Positions 8,639 through 16,873 of a DNA stretch of 64,000 nt are shown in pieces. Position numbers and translations under genes: made by a program. The notes beneath the pieces are model-generated. The model worked only from the letters and a program-made list of their open reading frames with translations, had not been told where the DNA came from and did no database searches. The stretch lies in assembly GCF_028736215.1 (NCBI RefSeq), contig NZ_CP117883.1, positions 1,736,001 to 1,800,000 of the forward strand. Direction: 5' to 3'. This DNA comes from Mucilaginibacter sp. KACC 22773. Lineage in GTDB: Bacteria; Bacteroidota; Bacteroidia; Sphingobacteriales; Sphingobacteriaceae. Positions within the stretch are counted from its first letter, which is position 1, and each line of letters starts with the position of its first letter.

Positions 8639-10825
8639 ATGAAACCACTTTACCTTTCACTATTTTTTTTATTCATTACTACTTTAACCTTTGCACAGGA
8701 CAATGTGCCTTATGCCGAAAAGGCCGCCCAATTACAAAAAGAAATCTGGGGTACCACCGCGCCCGAGTTTAAAGTTACCAAAGTGCCCGATAGCCTGAGC
8801 AAAGAGAGCGCTGTTGTGCTGGCACGGTCGTTTAGCCTTAACCGTACATCAAATACCAAAATAAAGTTTTTAATTATTACCGCCGCTGCAAGCCTGCGTA
8901 CCGTTAAACTCAAAACCTTTCACGAGCGTGTAAAAATTAACGATAAAGTATCGCTGGAAGATTACTCAACCCTGGAGTATCAAAAAAAGCTGGATAAAAC
9001 CGTGTCCTTCTTCCTTACCAAATTTGTGAGTACCAATAATACATTTATCGGTGCAAAAATTGTTAAGCCAAACGGTAGCGAGGTAATTGTTAATACCGGC
9101 GAAGAGGTTTTAACTAAAAACGAAACCAAAGACCAAAAGGGCAAACTGGCCATCCCCGGTTTGCAGGTGGGCGATATTTTAGATTATTATGTAAGTACCG
9201 TTGATGTTGACGAAAACAGCAAAAACGCATCCTATAAAAATAACGACGATATTTTTGTACTTGCCGATGAGTACCCTGTTTTGTATTACAGCCTCGATTT
9301 TCAGTACAATAAAAAAACAGACGTAAAATATATTTATGCCAATGGCGCCCCGCATTTTGATGGCGGCCGCAATGCCGATGGCGACCTGGTGCTGAGCCTT
9401 AAGCTGCATAATATGCCTAAATACCAAAGTAACATATGGGTATCGGCCCTGCGCCAGTATCCCTATATCGAAATTGGCAGTACATTTAACAACGGCGCCG
9501 ATGCATCATATGATACACGTGCGGTGGCCATTAAAAAAGCGTTTAAATATTCGTTTGAGGAGTACTCCGGCTTTAATGAAGCCGAAAAACGCACCAAAGA
9601 TTATTTTAACACCGGCAAACCATTTAAAAATAACGCCGCAGATAGCGTATTCAAGGTGTTGTATGATATATGGAAATTCCAGGTGTTTTGCAACTACGAC
9701 GGTGACGAGCTTGAAAATATTGACGGGATGAATTATCGCAGCGCCCGCAGTGTGCCGGCTGCCATTGGCATGAGTATGATGCTTACCCAATTGGGCATTA
9801 ACCATGATGTGTTAATGGTAGCATCACGCATCAGCAATACGCTCGATAACATGTTTACATTTAACGATTTTGATGCTATCATCCGCATAAAAAGGGCCAA
9901 AACCTATTTTATGAGTTTTGACAATGTGGTTACCCATTTTGGCGAAGTACCAGAGCGTTTTGAAGGCGAAAAGGTAATTGCCCTGAATCCCGACCGCATT
10001 ACCAACAAGTACTACACCTTTACCGAAAAGGACGACTCGTTATCAGTTTCAGCCAGCGATAAAAATTTTATTGACGAACAGCTACAGGTAAACCTGCTGT
10101 CAACAGATATGCAAAAGCTAAAAATTACCCGGCAGGTAAGCGAAAGCGGTTTCATGCGTCTTGAAGACCAAAAATCCCTGTTGCCGGCCGGCGATATTGA
10201 CAAAGGTTTACAAACCCTGATAAAAGGCGAAGAACTATCAAAAAGAATAAAAGGCAAACACAAAGCCGACGAGTACTCAAATGCCTTTGAGCAGCAACGT
10301 AAAGACCAGTTAAAAGCCTTTACCGCCGAAATTAAAGGTAAATACGACCAGGAACCAACCGAAGTAAAGGATTGCAGGATCATCGACCCGGCTATTGAGA
10401 ATACCAACCCTGCGTTTAAGTACAGCTCATCATTTGTGCTTAACAACATGGTGAAAAAAGCAGGCAACAATTACCTGGTTGACGTTGGCAAACTCACTGG
10501 CGGTTTTTACAAACTGGACGACACCGAACGCAAGCGCACTATTGACGTTTACATGCCCTGCGCCCGCAGTTTTAAATATACTATATCGCTGGCTATCCCA
10601 CAGGGCTATACAGCCAAAGGAGTAGAAGAGCTGAACATTAAAAAAGAGAACAAAACTGGCTCATTCTCATCAACCGCAAGCATAAACGGTAACACATTAA
10701 ATATTGTAGTAACCCGTGCCTACACCCACAACTTCGAAAAAGCCGCCGACTGGCCCGCGCTGGTCGAAATGATTGATGCGGCCGCGGCTTATAACGCTAA
10801 GAAGATTTTGCTGGAGAAGAAGTAG
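8639..10825 (+). CDS. DUF3857 domain secreted protein
   Basis: A 728-residue protein with a signal peptide (MKPLYLSLFFLFITTLTFAQ). It has the same plan as the preceding gene: DUF3857-like domain (EEVLTKNETKDQKGKLAIPGLQVGDILDY is within it at about residues 157-185), then a transglutaminase-like region around NIDGMNYRSARSVPAAIGMS. The expected cysteine of the GDCKG motif is not evident, so this copy may have lost catalysis. It probably works with the upstream paralogue. Confidence 0.8.
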   Translation: MKPLYLSLFFLFITTLTFAQDNVPYAEKAAQLQKEIWGTTAPEFKVTKVPDSLSKESAVVLARSFSLNRTSNTKIKFLIITAAASLRTVKLKTFHERVKINDKVSLEDYSTLEYQKKLDKTVSFFLTKFVSTNNTFIGAKIVKPNGSEVIVNTGEEVLTKNETKDQKGKLAIPGLQVGDILDYYVSTVDVDENSKNASYKNNDDIFVLADEYPVLYYSLDFQYNKKTDVKYIYANGAPHFDGGRNADGDLVLSLKLHNMPKYQSNIWVSALRQYPYIEIGSTFNNGADASYDTRAVAIKKAFKYSFEEYSGFNEAEKRTKDYFNTGKPFKNNAADSVFKVLYDIWKFQVFCNYDGDELENIDGMNYRSARSVPAAIGMSMMLTQLGINHDVLMVASRISNTLDNMFTFNDFDAIIRIKRAKTYFMSFDNVVTHFGEVPERFEGEKVIALNPDRITNKYYTFTEKDDSLSVSASDKNFIDEQLQVNLLSTDMQKLKITRQVSESGFMRLEDQKSLLPAGDIDKGLQTLIKGEELSKRIKGKHKADEYSNAFEQQRKDQLKAFTAEIKGKYDQEPTEVKDCRIIDPAIENTNPAFKYSSSFVLNNMVKKAGNNYLVDVGKLTGGFYKLDDTERKRTIDVYMPCARSFKYTISLAIPQGYTAKGVEELNIKKENKTGSFSSTASINGNTLNIVVTRAYTHNFEKAADWPALVEMIDAAAAYNAKKILLEKK

Positions 10826-10880
10826 GGTTTGAGTTAGAGGAAGATCATAAAATATCTTGAACGAACTTTAAAAAAGAACC

Positions 10881-10957
10881 GTCATTGCGAGGAACGAAGC
10901 AATCCCGAACTATGTGGGACTTAGCATGTCGGGGATTGCTTCGTGCCTCGCAATGAC
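10881..10957. repeat. Palindromic REP-like element, GTCATTGCGAGG family
   Basis: A 26-bp arm at 10881-10906 (begins GTCATTGCGAGG, ends GCAATCCC) is matched in reverse complement at 10932-10957 with a single mismatch, around a 25-nt loop. A decayed copy of the same family lies at 14538-14610. The rest of the 10826-11126 gap holds no gene I can support. Confidence 0.85.
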
Positions 10958-11126
10958 ATATTTGTATTAATAAAAAATGCTGATAATCAGCGTTTTGTAA
11001 GCGTTTTATTATAGGGGCAAAATTACGAAATCATAAAGGGGGGTAACACGCCAGCGAAAGACTTACAAGGTTTTATAGACTTCGGAAGGCTGGAATTTTC
11101 CTTCACAAACCTTAAAATCCATAAGA

Positions 11127-11417
11127 TCAGGAATATTTAGGCCTTCTGCTTGTATGGAAAATAGAAGTTATGAAAATTTTATGGTCGATTTCATCAACCC
11201 AATAAATTATCAGAAATGGAAACTTGTTTAAAGATGCAGCCCGCAGTTCCGATTTATATTTAATAGGGAAATGGAATGGGTCTTTAGATATCCGGGATAA
11301 ATAATAGTCAATTTCTTTGAAAAACTTCTTTCCTAAAGCAGGGAGTTGTTCTTCATACCAATCGTAGGCTTCAGAAAGTTCGTCTTCGGCCTGTAAAAGC
11401 AACTCAATTTCAAACAC
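11127..11417 (-). CDS. RelE/ParE-family toxin
   Basis: A 96-residue protein of the RelE/ParE superfamily: N-terminal EAEDELSEAYDWYEEQ-type helix (here AEDELSEAYDWYEEQ), then SRISKDPFHFPIKY, strand RAASLNKFPFLIIYWVDE and C-terminal HTSRRP. ParE-type toxins inhibit DNA gyrase and RelE types cleave mRNA; the sequence looks closer to ParE. It follows the antitoxin gene with an 8-bp overlap, the usual antitoxin-first order. Confidence 0.85.
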   Translation of the reverse strand: MFEIELLLQAEDELSEAYDWYEEQLPALGKKFFKEIDYYLSRISKDPFHFPIKYKSELRAASLNKFPFLIIYWVDEIDHKIFITSIFHTSRRPKYS

Positions 11418-11625
11418 CTTCGTACTTTCTCCTGATTTCGCTCCACGGACGGGACGTGGTTTTACCAGCTAAAAAATCTTCTTTACGCTTAACCATTTCT
11501 TTTTCCTGCTCATCAGTTAACTGGTAATCATCGTCGGTATGATATTGATAGTTTAAGCTATCTAAAAAAGCCAGGAGTACTTTTTTTTCCTGTTCATTTT
11601 GAATGTCAATTGTTAGCGTCTCCAT
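11410..11625 (-). CDS. Antitoxin of the ParE-type module
   Basis: A 71-residue acidic protein starting at the ATG at 11625; a TTG two codons further upstream is less likely. The C-terminal half (TDEQEKEMVKRKEDFLAG, then RPWSEIRRKY) looks like the toxin-wrapping helix of addiction-module antitoxins. It precedes and overlaps the toxin gene. No DNA-binding fold is obvious. The assignment rests on size, charge and context. Confidence 0.75.
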   Translation of the reverse strand: METLTIDIQNEQEKKVLLAFLDSLNYQYHTDDDYQLTDEQEKEMVKRKEDFLAGKTTSRPWSEIRRKYEGV

Positions 11626-11664
11626 AATCAAATTTAATCTTTATTTAGCAAATTTAAAAAAGTA

Positions 11665-11827
11665 GTTTTTGAGTTCGGAGAGTCGGAAAGTCCGCAAGTC
11701 GGAAAGTCAGAAAAGTAACTGGAGTTGTTAGTCCGGAAGTCGGGAACTCCGAAAAGTCGTCGTCTGGAGTTAACCCTTCCCAACTTCCGGACTTTTCTGA
11801 CTTTCGGACTTTCCCACTTTCGGACTA
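11665..11827. repeat. Tandem-word hairpin, GTCGGAAAGTC family
   Basis: The left arm (about 11678-11757) repeats words such as AGTCGGAAAGTC and AGTCCGGAAGTC. The right arm (about 11780-11826) repeats their complements (GACTTTCGGACTTTC). The structure is an imperfect hairpin of short tandem words. It fills the space between the antitoxin gene and alaS and ends immediately before the alaS -7 element. Confidence 0.75.
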
Positions 11828-11832
11828 ATAAC

Positions 11833-11840
11833 TACATTTG
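11833..11840 (+). promoter_or_regulatory. alaS -7 promoter element
   Basis: TACATTTG is a perfect match to the Bacteroidota -7 consensus TAnnTTTG and ends 6 nt before the alaS ATG. The message would be leaderless or nearly so, which excludes the in-frame TTG at 11838 as start. Confidence 0.65.
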
Positions 11841-11846
11841 CACACT

Positions 11847-14504
11847 ATGACAGCTACCGAAATACGCCAGGCTTTTCTTGATTTTTTTGTTTCAAAGGGA
11901 CACGTTATCGTTCCTTCGGCACCAATTGTAATTAAAAACGACCCAACCCTGATGTTTACCAACGCGGGGATGAACCAGTTTAAAGATATATTTTTGGGCG
12001 AAGCAGCAGCCAAGGCCACCCGCGTAGCCGATACCCAACGCTGCCTGCGCGTAAGCGGCAAGCATAACGATTTGGAAGAAGTAGGTATTGATACCTACCA
12101 CCACACCATGTTTGAAATGTTGGGCAACTGGAGCTTTGGCGACTACTTTAAAAAAGAAGCCATAGCCTGGAGTTGGGAATTGTTGACCGAAGTTTACAAA
12201 CTACCCAAAGACCGCCTGTACGTTACCTATTTTGAAGGCGACGAAAAGGAAGGTCTTGAAAAAGATACCGAAACTTACGACCTGTGGAAGCAGTTTGTTG
12301 ATGAAGCCCACATATTGCCCGGCAACAAAAAGGATAACTTTTGGGAAATGGGCGAAACTGGTCCTTGTGGCCCTTGCTCCGAAATTCATTACGATAGCCG
12401 CCCCGATAGCGAGCGTGCCGAAGTAAACGGTGCGAAGCTGGTTAATGCCGACCATGACCAGGTGATAGAGATATGGAATAACGTGTTCATGCAGTTTAAT
12501 CGCTTAAAAGGCGGCGCATTACAGCCATTGCCGGCCAAACATGTAGATACAGGTATGGGCTTTGAGCGTTTGGTGCGTGTGCTGCAAGGCAAAACATCCA
12601 ACTACGATACGGATGTATTCCAGCCGATGATCCAGTTTATTGCGGAGAAAAGCGGTAAAAAATACAATAGCGCCGCCAAACCCGGCGATGCCGATTGGAA
12701 CGAAGCCGTGGCCATGCGTGTACTGGCCGACCATATCCGCGCTATCAGTTTTGCCATTGCCGATGGGCAGTTACCTGCAAGTAATAAAGCCGGTTACGTA
12801 ATCCGCAGGATCCTGCGCCGTGCTGTGCGTTACAGCTATCAGACTTTAGGTTTTAAAGAACCTTTCTTTAACCAGTTGGTGCCTTTATTGGCAGATCAGT
12901 TTAAAGGTGTGTTTGATAACCTTTACAGTCAGAAAGATTTTGTGCAGAAGGTGATTTTGGAGGAAGAAACAGCTTTTTTAAGGACCCTAGAAAAAGGAAT
13001 ACAATATTTAAATAATAATATCGTAGGTGAATCAATTTGGGGTACTGATAATACTCAAGTACTACCAGGTGCGCTTGCTTTCGAATTGTCAGATACCTAC
13101 GGTTTTCCAATTGATTTAACTGAATTAATGGCTCGCGAGAAAGGTTGGGCTGTAGATATCGAAGGCTTTGAAAAAGCCCTCCAAGAACAAAAAACTCGCT
13201 CCCGCTCTGCCGGTGCCATTGATACCGGCGACTGGGTCACGCTAAAAGACGACGAAACATCCATCTTCACCGGTTACGATGAAACCGAAACCATTGCCCA
13301 TGTGGTAAAATACCGCAAGGTAACGGCCAAAGGTAAAGAGCAATACCAGATTGTATTGGATAAAACACCTTTCTATGCCGAAAGCGGTGGCCAGGTAGGT
13401 GATAAGGGCGAGCTGGTTTTCCCGGATGGTACCATCATTTTGGTAACCGATACCAAAAAAGAAAACGGTTTAACTGTTCACCATGTAGATAACCTGCCCG
13501 AGGATATTGAGGATGCTTTAACTGCCATTGTTGACCCTGCTTTGCGCGGGCAAACCAATGCCAACCACTCGGCCACGCACCTGTTGCATGCCGCCATGAA
13601 ACAGGTATTGGGTAGCCACGTAAACCAAAAAGGATCATTGGTAAACAGCGATTACCTGAGGTTCGATTTTTCGCATTTTGCCAAAGTTACCGATGAGGAA
13701 CTGGCGCAAATTGAAGCTATCGTAAACCAAAAAGTACGCCAGAACATCCCGCTGAAAGAAGAGCGCAGCGTACTTTATGCCGAAGCCATCACCAGCGGCG
13801 TAACCGCCCTGTTTGGCGAAAAATATGGCGAGTATGTACGCGTCATCACTTTCGAAGATGAGTTTAGTAAGGAGCTTTGCGGTGGCACCCACGTACAGGC
13901 TACCGGGCAGATTGGCTTCTTTAAAATAATTGCCGAAAGCGCCGTAGCCGCCGGCGTGCGCCGCATTGAAGCCATAACCGGCGTTGCTGCCGAGGTGTAC
14001 ATCACCAACCAAAGCCGCATGGTCGACCAGCTTAAAGATTTGCTTAAAAACCCTAAAGACCTGCCAAAAAGCATAGAAAGCCTGCTGGACGAAAATAGCA
14101 AACTGAAAAAAGAAATTGAAAAAGCCATCCTCGAGAAATCATCAGGCTTAAAAAACGAACTGGCACAAAAAGTAGAGGCTGTTAATGGCATCAACTTCAT
14201 TGCCCAAAAAGTAGCCCTGCCCAACGCCGAAGCCATTAAAAACCTGGCCTACCAGTTAAAAGATATTGTACCCAACCTGTTCCTGGTCCTTGCAGCCGAT
14301 TTTGACGGCAAACCCAGCCTGACAGTGATGATAGCCGAAAACCTGGTAAAAGAAAAAGGCCTGCACGCCGGCAACATCGTAAAAGAACTCGCCAAAGAAG
14401 TAAAAGGCGGCGGCGGCGGCCAGCCATTTTTTGCAACCGCCGGCGGCAGCGATGTAAGCGGTTTGGATAATGCATTGGCCAAGGCGAGAAGTTTTGTGGC
14501 GTAG
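11847..14504 (+). CDS. alaS: Alanyl-tRNA synthetase
   Basis: An 885-residue cytoplasmic enzyme that charges tRNA-Ala. It shows the N-terminal class II core (FVSKGHVIVPSAPIVIKNDP; TNAGMNQFKDIFLG; FEMLGNWSFGDYFKKEAI), the tRNA-recognition region, the editing domain with HSATHLLHAAM and CGGTHV zinc/editing motifs, and the C-terminal DHHA1-like domain ending in a glycine-rich KGGGGGQPFFATAGG. Length is normal. The stretch encoding about residues 375-435 (12960-13130) is noticeably more AT-rich than the rest. Preceded by a repeat hairpin and a promoter adjacent to the start codon. Confidence 0.97.
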   Translation: MTATEIRQAFLDFFVSKGHVIVPSAPIVIKNDPTLMFTNAGMNQFKDIFLGEAAAKATRVADTQRCLRVSGKHNDLEEVGIDTYHHTMFEMLGNWSFGDYFKKEAIAWSWELLTEVYKLPKDRLYVTYFEGDEKEGLEKDTETYDLWKQFVDEAHILPGNKKDNFWEMGETGPCGPCSEIHYDSRPDSERAEVNGAKLVNADHDQVIEIWNNVFMQFNRLKGGALQPLPAKHVDTGMGFERLVRVLQGKTSNYDTDVFQPMIQFIAEKSGKKYNSAAKPGDADWNEAVAMRVLADHIRAISFAIADGQLPASNKAGYVIRRILRRAVRYSYQTLGFKEPFFNQLVPLLADQFKGVFDNLYSQKDFVQKVILEEETAFLRTLEKGIQYLNNNIVGESIWGTDNTQVLPGALAFELSDTYGFPIDLTELMAREKGWAVDIEGFEKALQEQKTRSRSAGAIDTGDWVTLKDDETSIFTGYDETETIAHVVKYRKVTAKGKEQYQIVLDKTPFYAESGGQVGDKGELVFPDGTIILVTDTKKENGLTVHHVDNLPEDIEDALTAIVDPALRGQTNANHSATHLLHAAMKQVLGSHVNQKGSLVNSDYLRFDFSHFAKVTDEELAQIEAIVNQKVRQNIPLKEERSVLYAEAITSGVTALFGEKYGEYVRVITFEDEFSKELCGGTHVQATGQIGFFKIIAESAVAAGVRRIEAITGVAAEVYITNQSRMVDQLKDLLKNPKDLPKSIESLLDENSKLKKEIEKAILEKSSGLKNELAQKVEAVNGINFIAQKVALPNAEAIKNLAYQLKDIVPNLFLVLAADFDGKPSLTVMIAENLVKEKGLHAGNIVKELAKEVKGGGGGQPFFATAGGSDVSGLDNALAKARSFVA

Positions 14505-14537
14505 TATAAATTATAAGCCATGCCAATGATAAACCAT

Positions 14538-14630
14538 GTCATTATAAGGCACGAAGCAATCGCTAACTATACATAGTGGACATGCACAGTTCGCGATTGC
14601 CACGCTATCGCTCGCAATGATAGGTTTATG
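14538..14630. repeat. Degenerate GTCATTGCGAGG-family palindrome
   Basis: The left arm at 14538-14563 reads GTCATTATAAGGCACGAAG then CAATCGC. The right arm starts at 14593 with GCGATTGCCACGC and ends CTCGCAATGAT. It is related to the element at 10881-10957 but with more mismatches. Confidence 0.7.
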
Positions 14631-14649
14631 ACCTGATATATTACCGTGG

Positions 14650-14751
14650 CGGTCTTGATACCTGATACTTGCGACCTGATACTTTTCATGCAGTTATCTT
14701 GATACTTGATACTCGTTACTTGATACTAAAAGAAGCTACTTGATACTATTC
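14650..14751. repeat. Tandem TTGATACT/CTGATACT words
   Basis: At least seven near-copies of the words CTTGATACT, CCTGATACT or ACTTGATACT are spread from 14652 to 14748. They lie in the gap between alaS and xth and run into the 3' end of xth. No complementary arm is visible. Confidence 0.7.
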
Positions 14752-15522
14752 CCCAATTTCAATCCACACCGGGCAATGGTCGCTGGTTTTTTCCCAGCCG
14801 CGTACATTACGGTCTACGCCGGCGGATTGCAGGCGGTCGGCAACATCTGGGCTCAGCAGGAAATGGTCAATACGCAGTCCGGCGTTACGGCCATAGGCGT
14901 TGCGGAAATAATCGAAAAAGGTATAGATCACCTCGGTGGGGTATAGTTTACGGATGGCGTCCGTCCAGCCCTGGTCGACCAGGTTTTTGAAGGCCAGGCG
15001 CACTTCGGGGCGAAAGAGGGCATCATCCAGCCAGCGCTCAGGTTTGTAAACATCCAGTTCGGTAGGCATTACGTTATAGTCGCCCGTAATTATGGCGGGC
15101 ACACCATGCGCCAGCAGGCCCGATGCGTGACTGGTAAGTCGCTCGAACCAGCGCAGCTTATAATCCAGTTTGGGGCCGGGGGCGGGGTTGCCGTTGGGCA
15201 GGTACAGGCAGCCAATAACAATGCCGTTTATAAAGGCTTCAATGTAACGGCTGTGCTCGTCGTCCGGGTCGCCGGGCAGGCCCTTGCGTAGCTCTTTAAT
15301 TTCGTAGTTGTTACGGGCCAGGATGGCTACGCCGTTCCAGCTTTTTTGGCCATGCCATATGGCGTTGTAACCAGCACCGGTAATGGCCTCCAACGGGAAT
15401 TTATCCTGGGGGGCCTTTAGTTCCTGCAGGCAAACCACATCGGGAGCGGTTTCGGCAAGCCAGCGCAGCAGCACCGGCAGGCGGCCATTTACACCGTTAA
15501 CATTATAGGTGGCAATTTTCAT
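14746..15522 (-). CDS. xth: Exodeoxyribonuclease III
   Basis: A 258-residue ExoIII/AP-endonuclease-family enzyme of base excision repair. Motifs visible: MKIATYNVNG (Asn), CLQELKAP with the metal-binding Glu, YLPNGN, the catalytic ITGDYNVMPTELD, RIDHFLLS and the terminal SDHCPVW (catalytic Asp-His). Length is typical. It starts at the ATG at 15522 and is separated from alaS by repeats. Confidence 0.95.
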   Translation of the reverse strand: MKIATYNVNGVNGRLPVLLRWLAETAPDVVCLQELKAPQDKFPLEAITGAGYNAIWHGQKSWNGVAILARNNYEIKELRKGLPGDPDDEHSRYIEAFINGIVIGCLYLPNGNPAPGPKLDYKLRWFERLTSHASGLLAHGVPAIITGDYNVMPTELDVYKPERWLDDALFRPEVRLAFKNLVDQGWTDAIRKLYPTEVIYTFFDYFRNAYGRNAGLRIDHFLLSPDVADRLQSAGVDRNVRGWEKTSDHCPVWIEIGE

Positions 15523-15612
15523 GTGGTAAAAATTGGATTTTTTTGTAAAAAAGTTAGCGAAAATTAAGCCATAATTAGTCGGAAGCTGAAATTTATTTGT
15601 AGAAAGCTGCGG

Positions 15613-15789
15613 CTATGAGAATAATCCGTGCGTGATCTCTTCAATCTCCGAATCGCCGTAGAAAAAGATGGTTAAGCCACGCGCGCCATCGGTGATGCTC
15701 AGGATGTCCTCGCGTTTAATATTGTTTTCGTTTATAAAAAGCGCCAACCGGGCGGGAGTACTAAAAGAGTCGGTTTTTACGATGATCAT
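15613..15789 (-). CDS. Small hypothetical protein (58 residues)
   Basis: A 58-residue frame from ATG 15789 to TAG 15613. The product starts MIIVKTDSFSTPARLALF and continues with INENNIKREDILSI, then ITIFFYGDSEIEE-like residues. Codon use is like that of neighbouring genes and the fold looks like a compact alpha/beta protein. I do not recognise a family. It sits upstream of xth on the same strand with a 90-bp gap. Confidence 0.6.
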   Translation of the reverse strand: MIIVKTDSFSTPARLALFINENNIKREDILSITDGARGLTIFFYGDSEIEEITHGLFS

Positions 15790-15974
15790 GGTAGTATTTT
15801 ATATATTAAGATTGCGTTCCCGATGGTTTGTTACAGGACGTTAGAAGGGATAGAAAGTTTGGGTAGCGGGCCTTGAGATGTATTTTGATTTATTTGTTTG
15901 GTGGAACGCTGCCAGTGTTTTCAACTACCGGATACTTTGACCAAATTACGAAACCGCAACCCCGCGATAATATT

Positions 15975-15982
15975 TAACTTTG
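15975..15982 (+). promoter_or_regulatory. truA -7 promoter element
   Basis: TAACTTTG matches TAnnTTTG and ends 4 nt before the GTG start of truA, suggesting a leaderless message that begins at or next to the GTG. Confidence 0.55.
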
Positions 15983-15986
15983 CCGC

Positions 15987-16790
15987 GTGACGACTAAACA
16001 ACGCTACTTTATTGAATTGGCTTATGATGGCACCGCCTATCATGGCTGGCAGGTTCAGCAAAATGCCCACAGCGTTCAGGAAACGCTAAACAAAGCGCTA
16101 AGCACCATTCTGCGCCAACCCATTGAAACAACAGGTTGCGGCCGCACGGATACCGGCGTACACGCCAAGGAGTTTTTTGCTCATTTTGATGTGGTTGAAG
16201 AGGTTGTCGATAGTCCATTGTCCATAGACCATGGTTATGAGACCGAAAAGAGCCATGGACTATTGACCATAGACTATGGACTTAAAATCCGCAGCCTCAA
16301 TTCAATCCTGCCTGCTGATATCGCGATTAAAAACATCATCGCTGTGAGTCCCGATGCGCATGCCCGGTTCGATGCAACGTTGCGGTCGTACCAGTACCAC
16401 GTCCATTTTAATAAAGACCCGTTTTTAAGGGGATATTCCTGGCAGCTGCGCGATGTGCCGGATATGGAGTTGATGAACAAGGCTGCGGCTATGATGATGG
16501 ACTATATTGATTTTAGCTGTTTCAGTAAATCAAATACCCAGGTAAAAACCAATAACTGTAAAATAAGCCGTGCCGAATGGGTACAAACAGAACAGGGCAT
16601 GATATTCCATATTTCGGCCGATAGATTTTTGCGCAACATGGTACGCGCCATAGTAGGTACACTGATGATGGTAGGCCGTAAAGAAATACCGCCCGAAGCC
16701 GTAAAGCAAATTATTGAAAGCAAAAACCGCTCAAATGCGGGCATGAGCGTACCGGCCTGCGGGTTGTATTTAACAGAAGTGAAATATTAG
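15987..16790 (+). CDS. truA: tRNA pseudouridine synthase A with in-frame repeat insertion
   Basis: A 267-residue TruA enzyme that makes pseudouridine at positions 38-40 of tRNAs. It shows ELAYDGTAYHGWQVQQN, the catalytic GCGRTDTGVHA motif with the Asp nucleophile, HARFDATLRSYQY, and FLRNMVRAIVG. The start is GTG at 15987. Residues about 75-99 (starting after FDVVEE and ending before RSLNSILPAD) are extra relative to the family and are encoded by an imperfect palindromic repeat (16212-16283) that is read through in frame. The enzyme core is intact, so function is probably kept. Confidence 0.95.
   Translation: MTTKQRYFIELAYDGTAYHGWQVQQNAHSVQETLNKALSTILRQPIETTGCGRTDTGVHAKEFFAHFDVVEEVVDSPLSIDHGYETEKSHGLLTIDYGLKIRSLNSILPADIAIKNIIAVSPDAHARFDATLRSYQYHVHFNKDPFLRGYSWQLRDVPDMELMNKAAAMMMDYIDFSCFSKSNTQVKTNNCKISRAEWVQTEQGMIFHISADRFLRNMVRAIVGTLMMVGRKEIPPEAVKQIIESKNRSNAGMSVPACGLYLTEVKY
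16212..16283. repeat. Palindromic AGTCCATAG-word element inside truA
   Basis: The left arm (16212-16234) has the words AGTCCATTG, TCCATAG and ACCATGG. The right arm (16252-16283) carries the complements: CCATGGACTATTG, ACCATAG and ACTATGGACT. Together they form an imperfect hairpin of 7-9 bp words, of the same architecture as the intergenic repeats in this window. The element keeps the truA reading frame open and adds about 25 codons. Confidence 0.8.
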
Positions 16791-16873
16791 CCCCTAAAAC
16801 CTTGAACGATATCTATGGCCTTGATAAGCGACTACCTGGCAGCAATGGTTTAAAAATCGCTTGCAAATAACCC

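Noticed and set aside
11020..11126. A short peptide frame (MDFKVCEGKFQPSE...) after the ParE-type toxin gene
   Set aside because: Only 19 codons from its ATG, in a different frame from the toxin, with no support as a gene.
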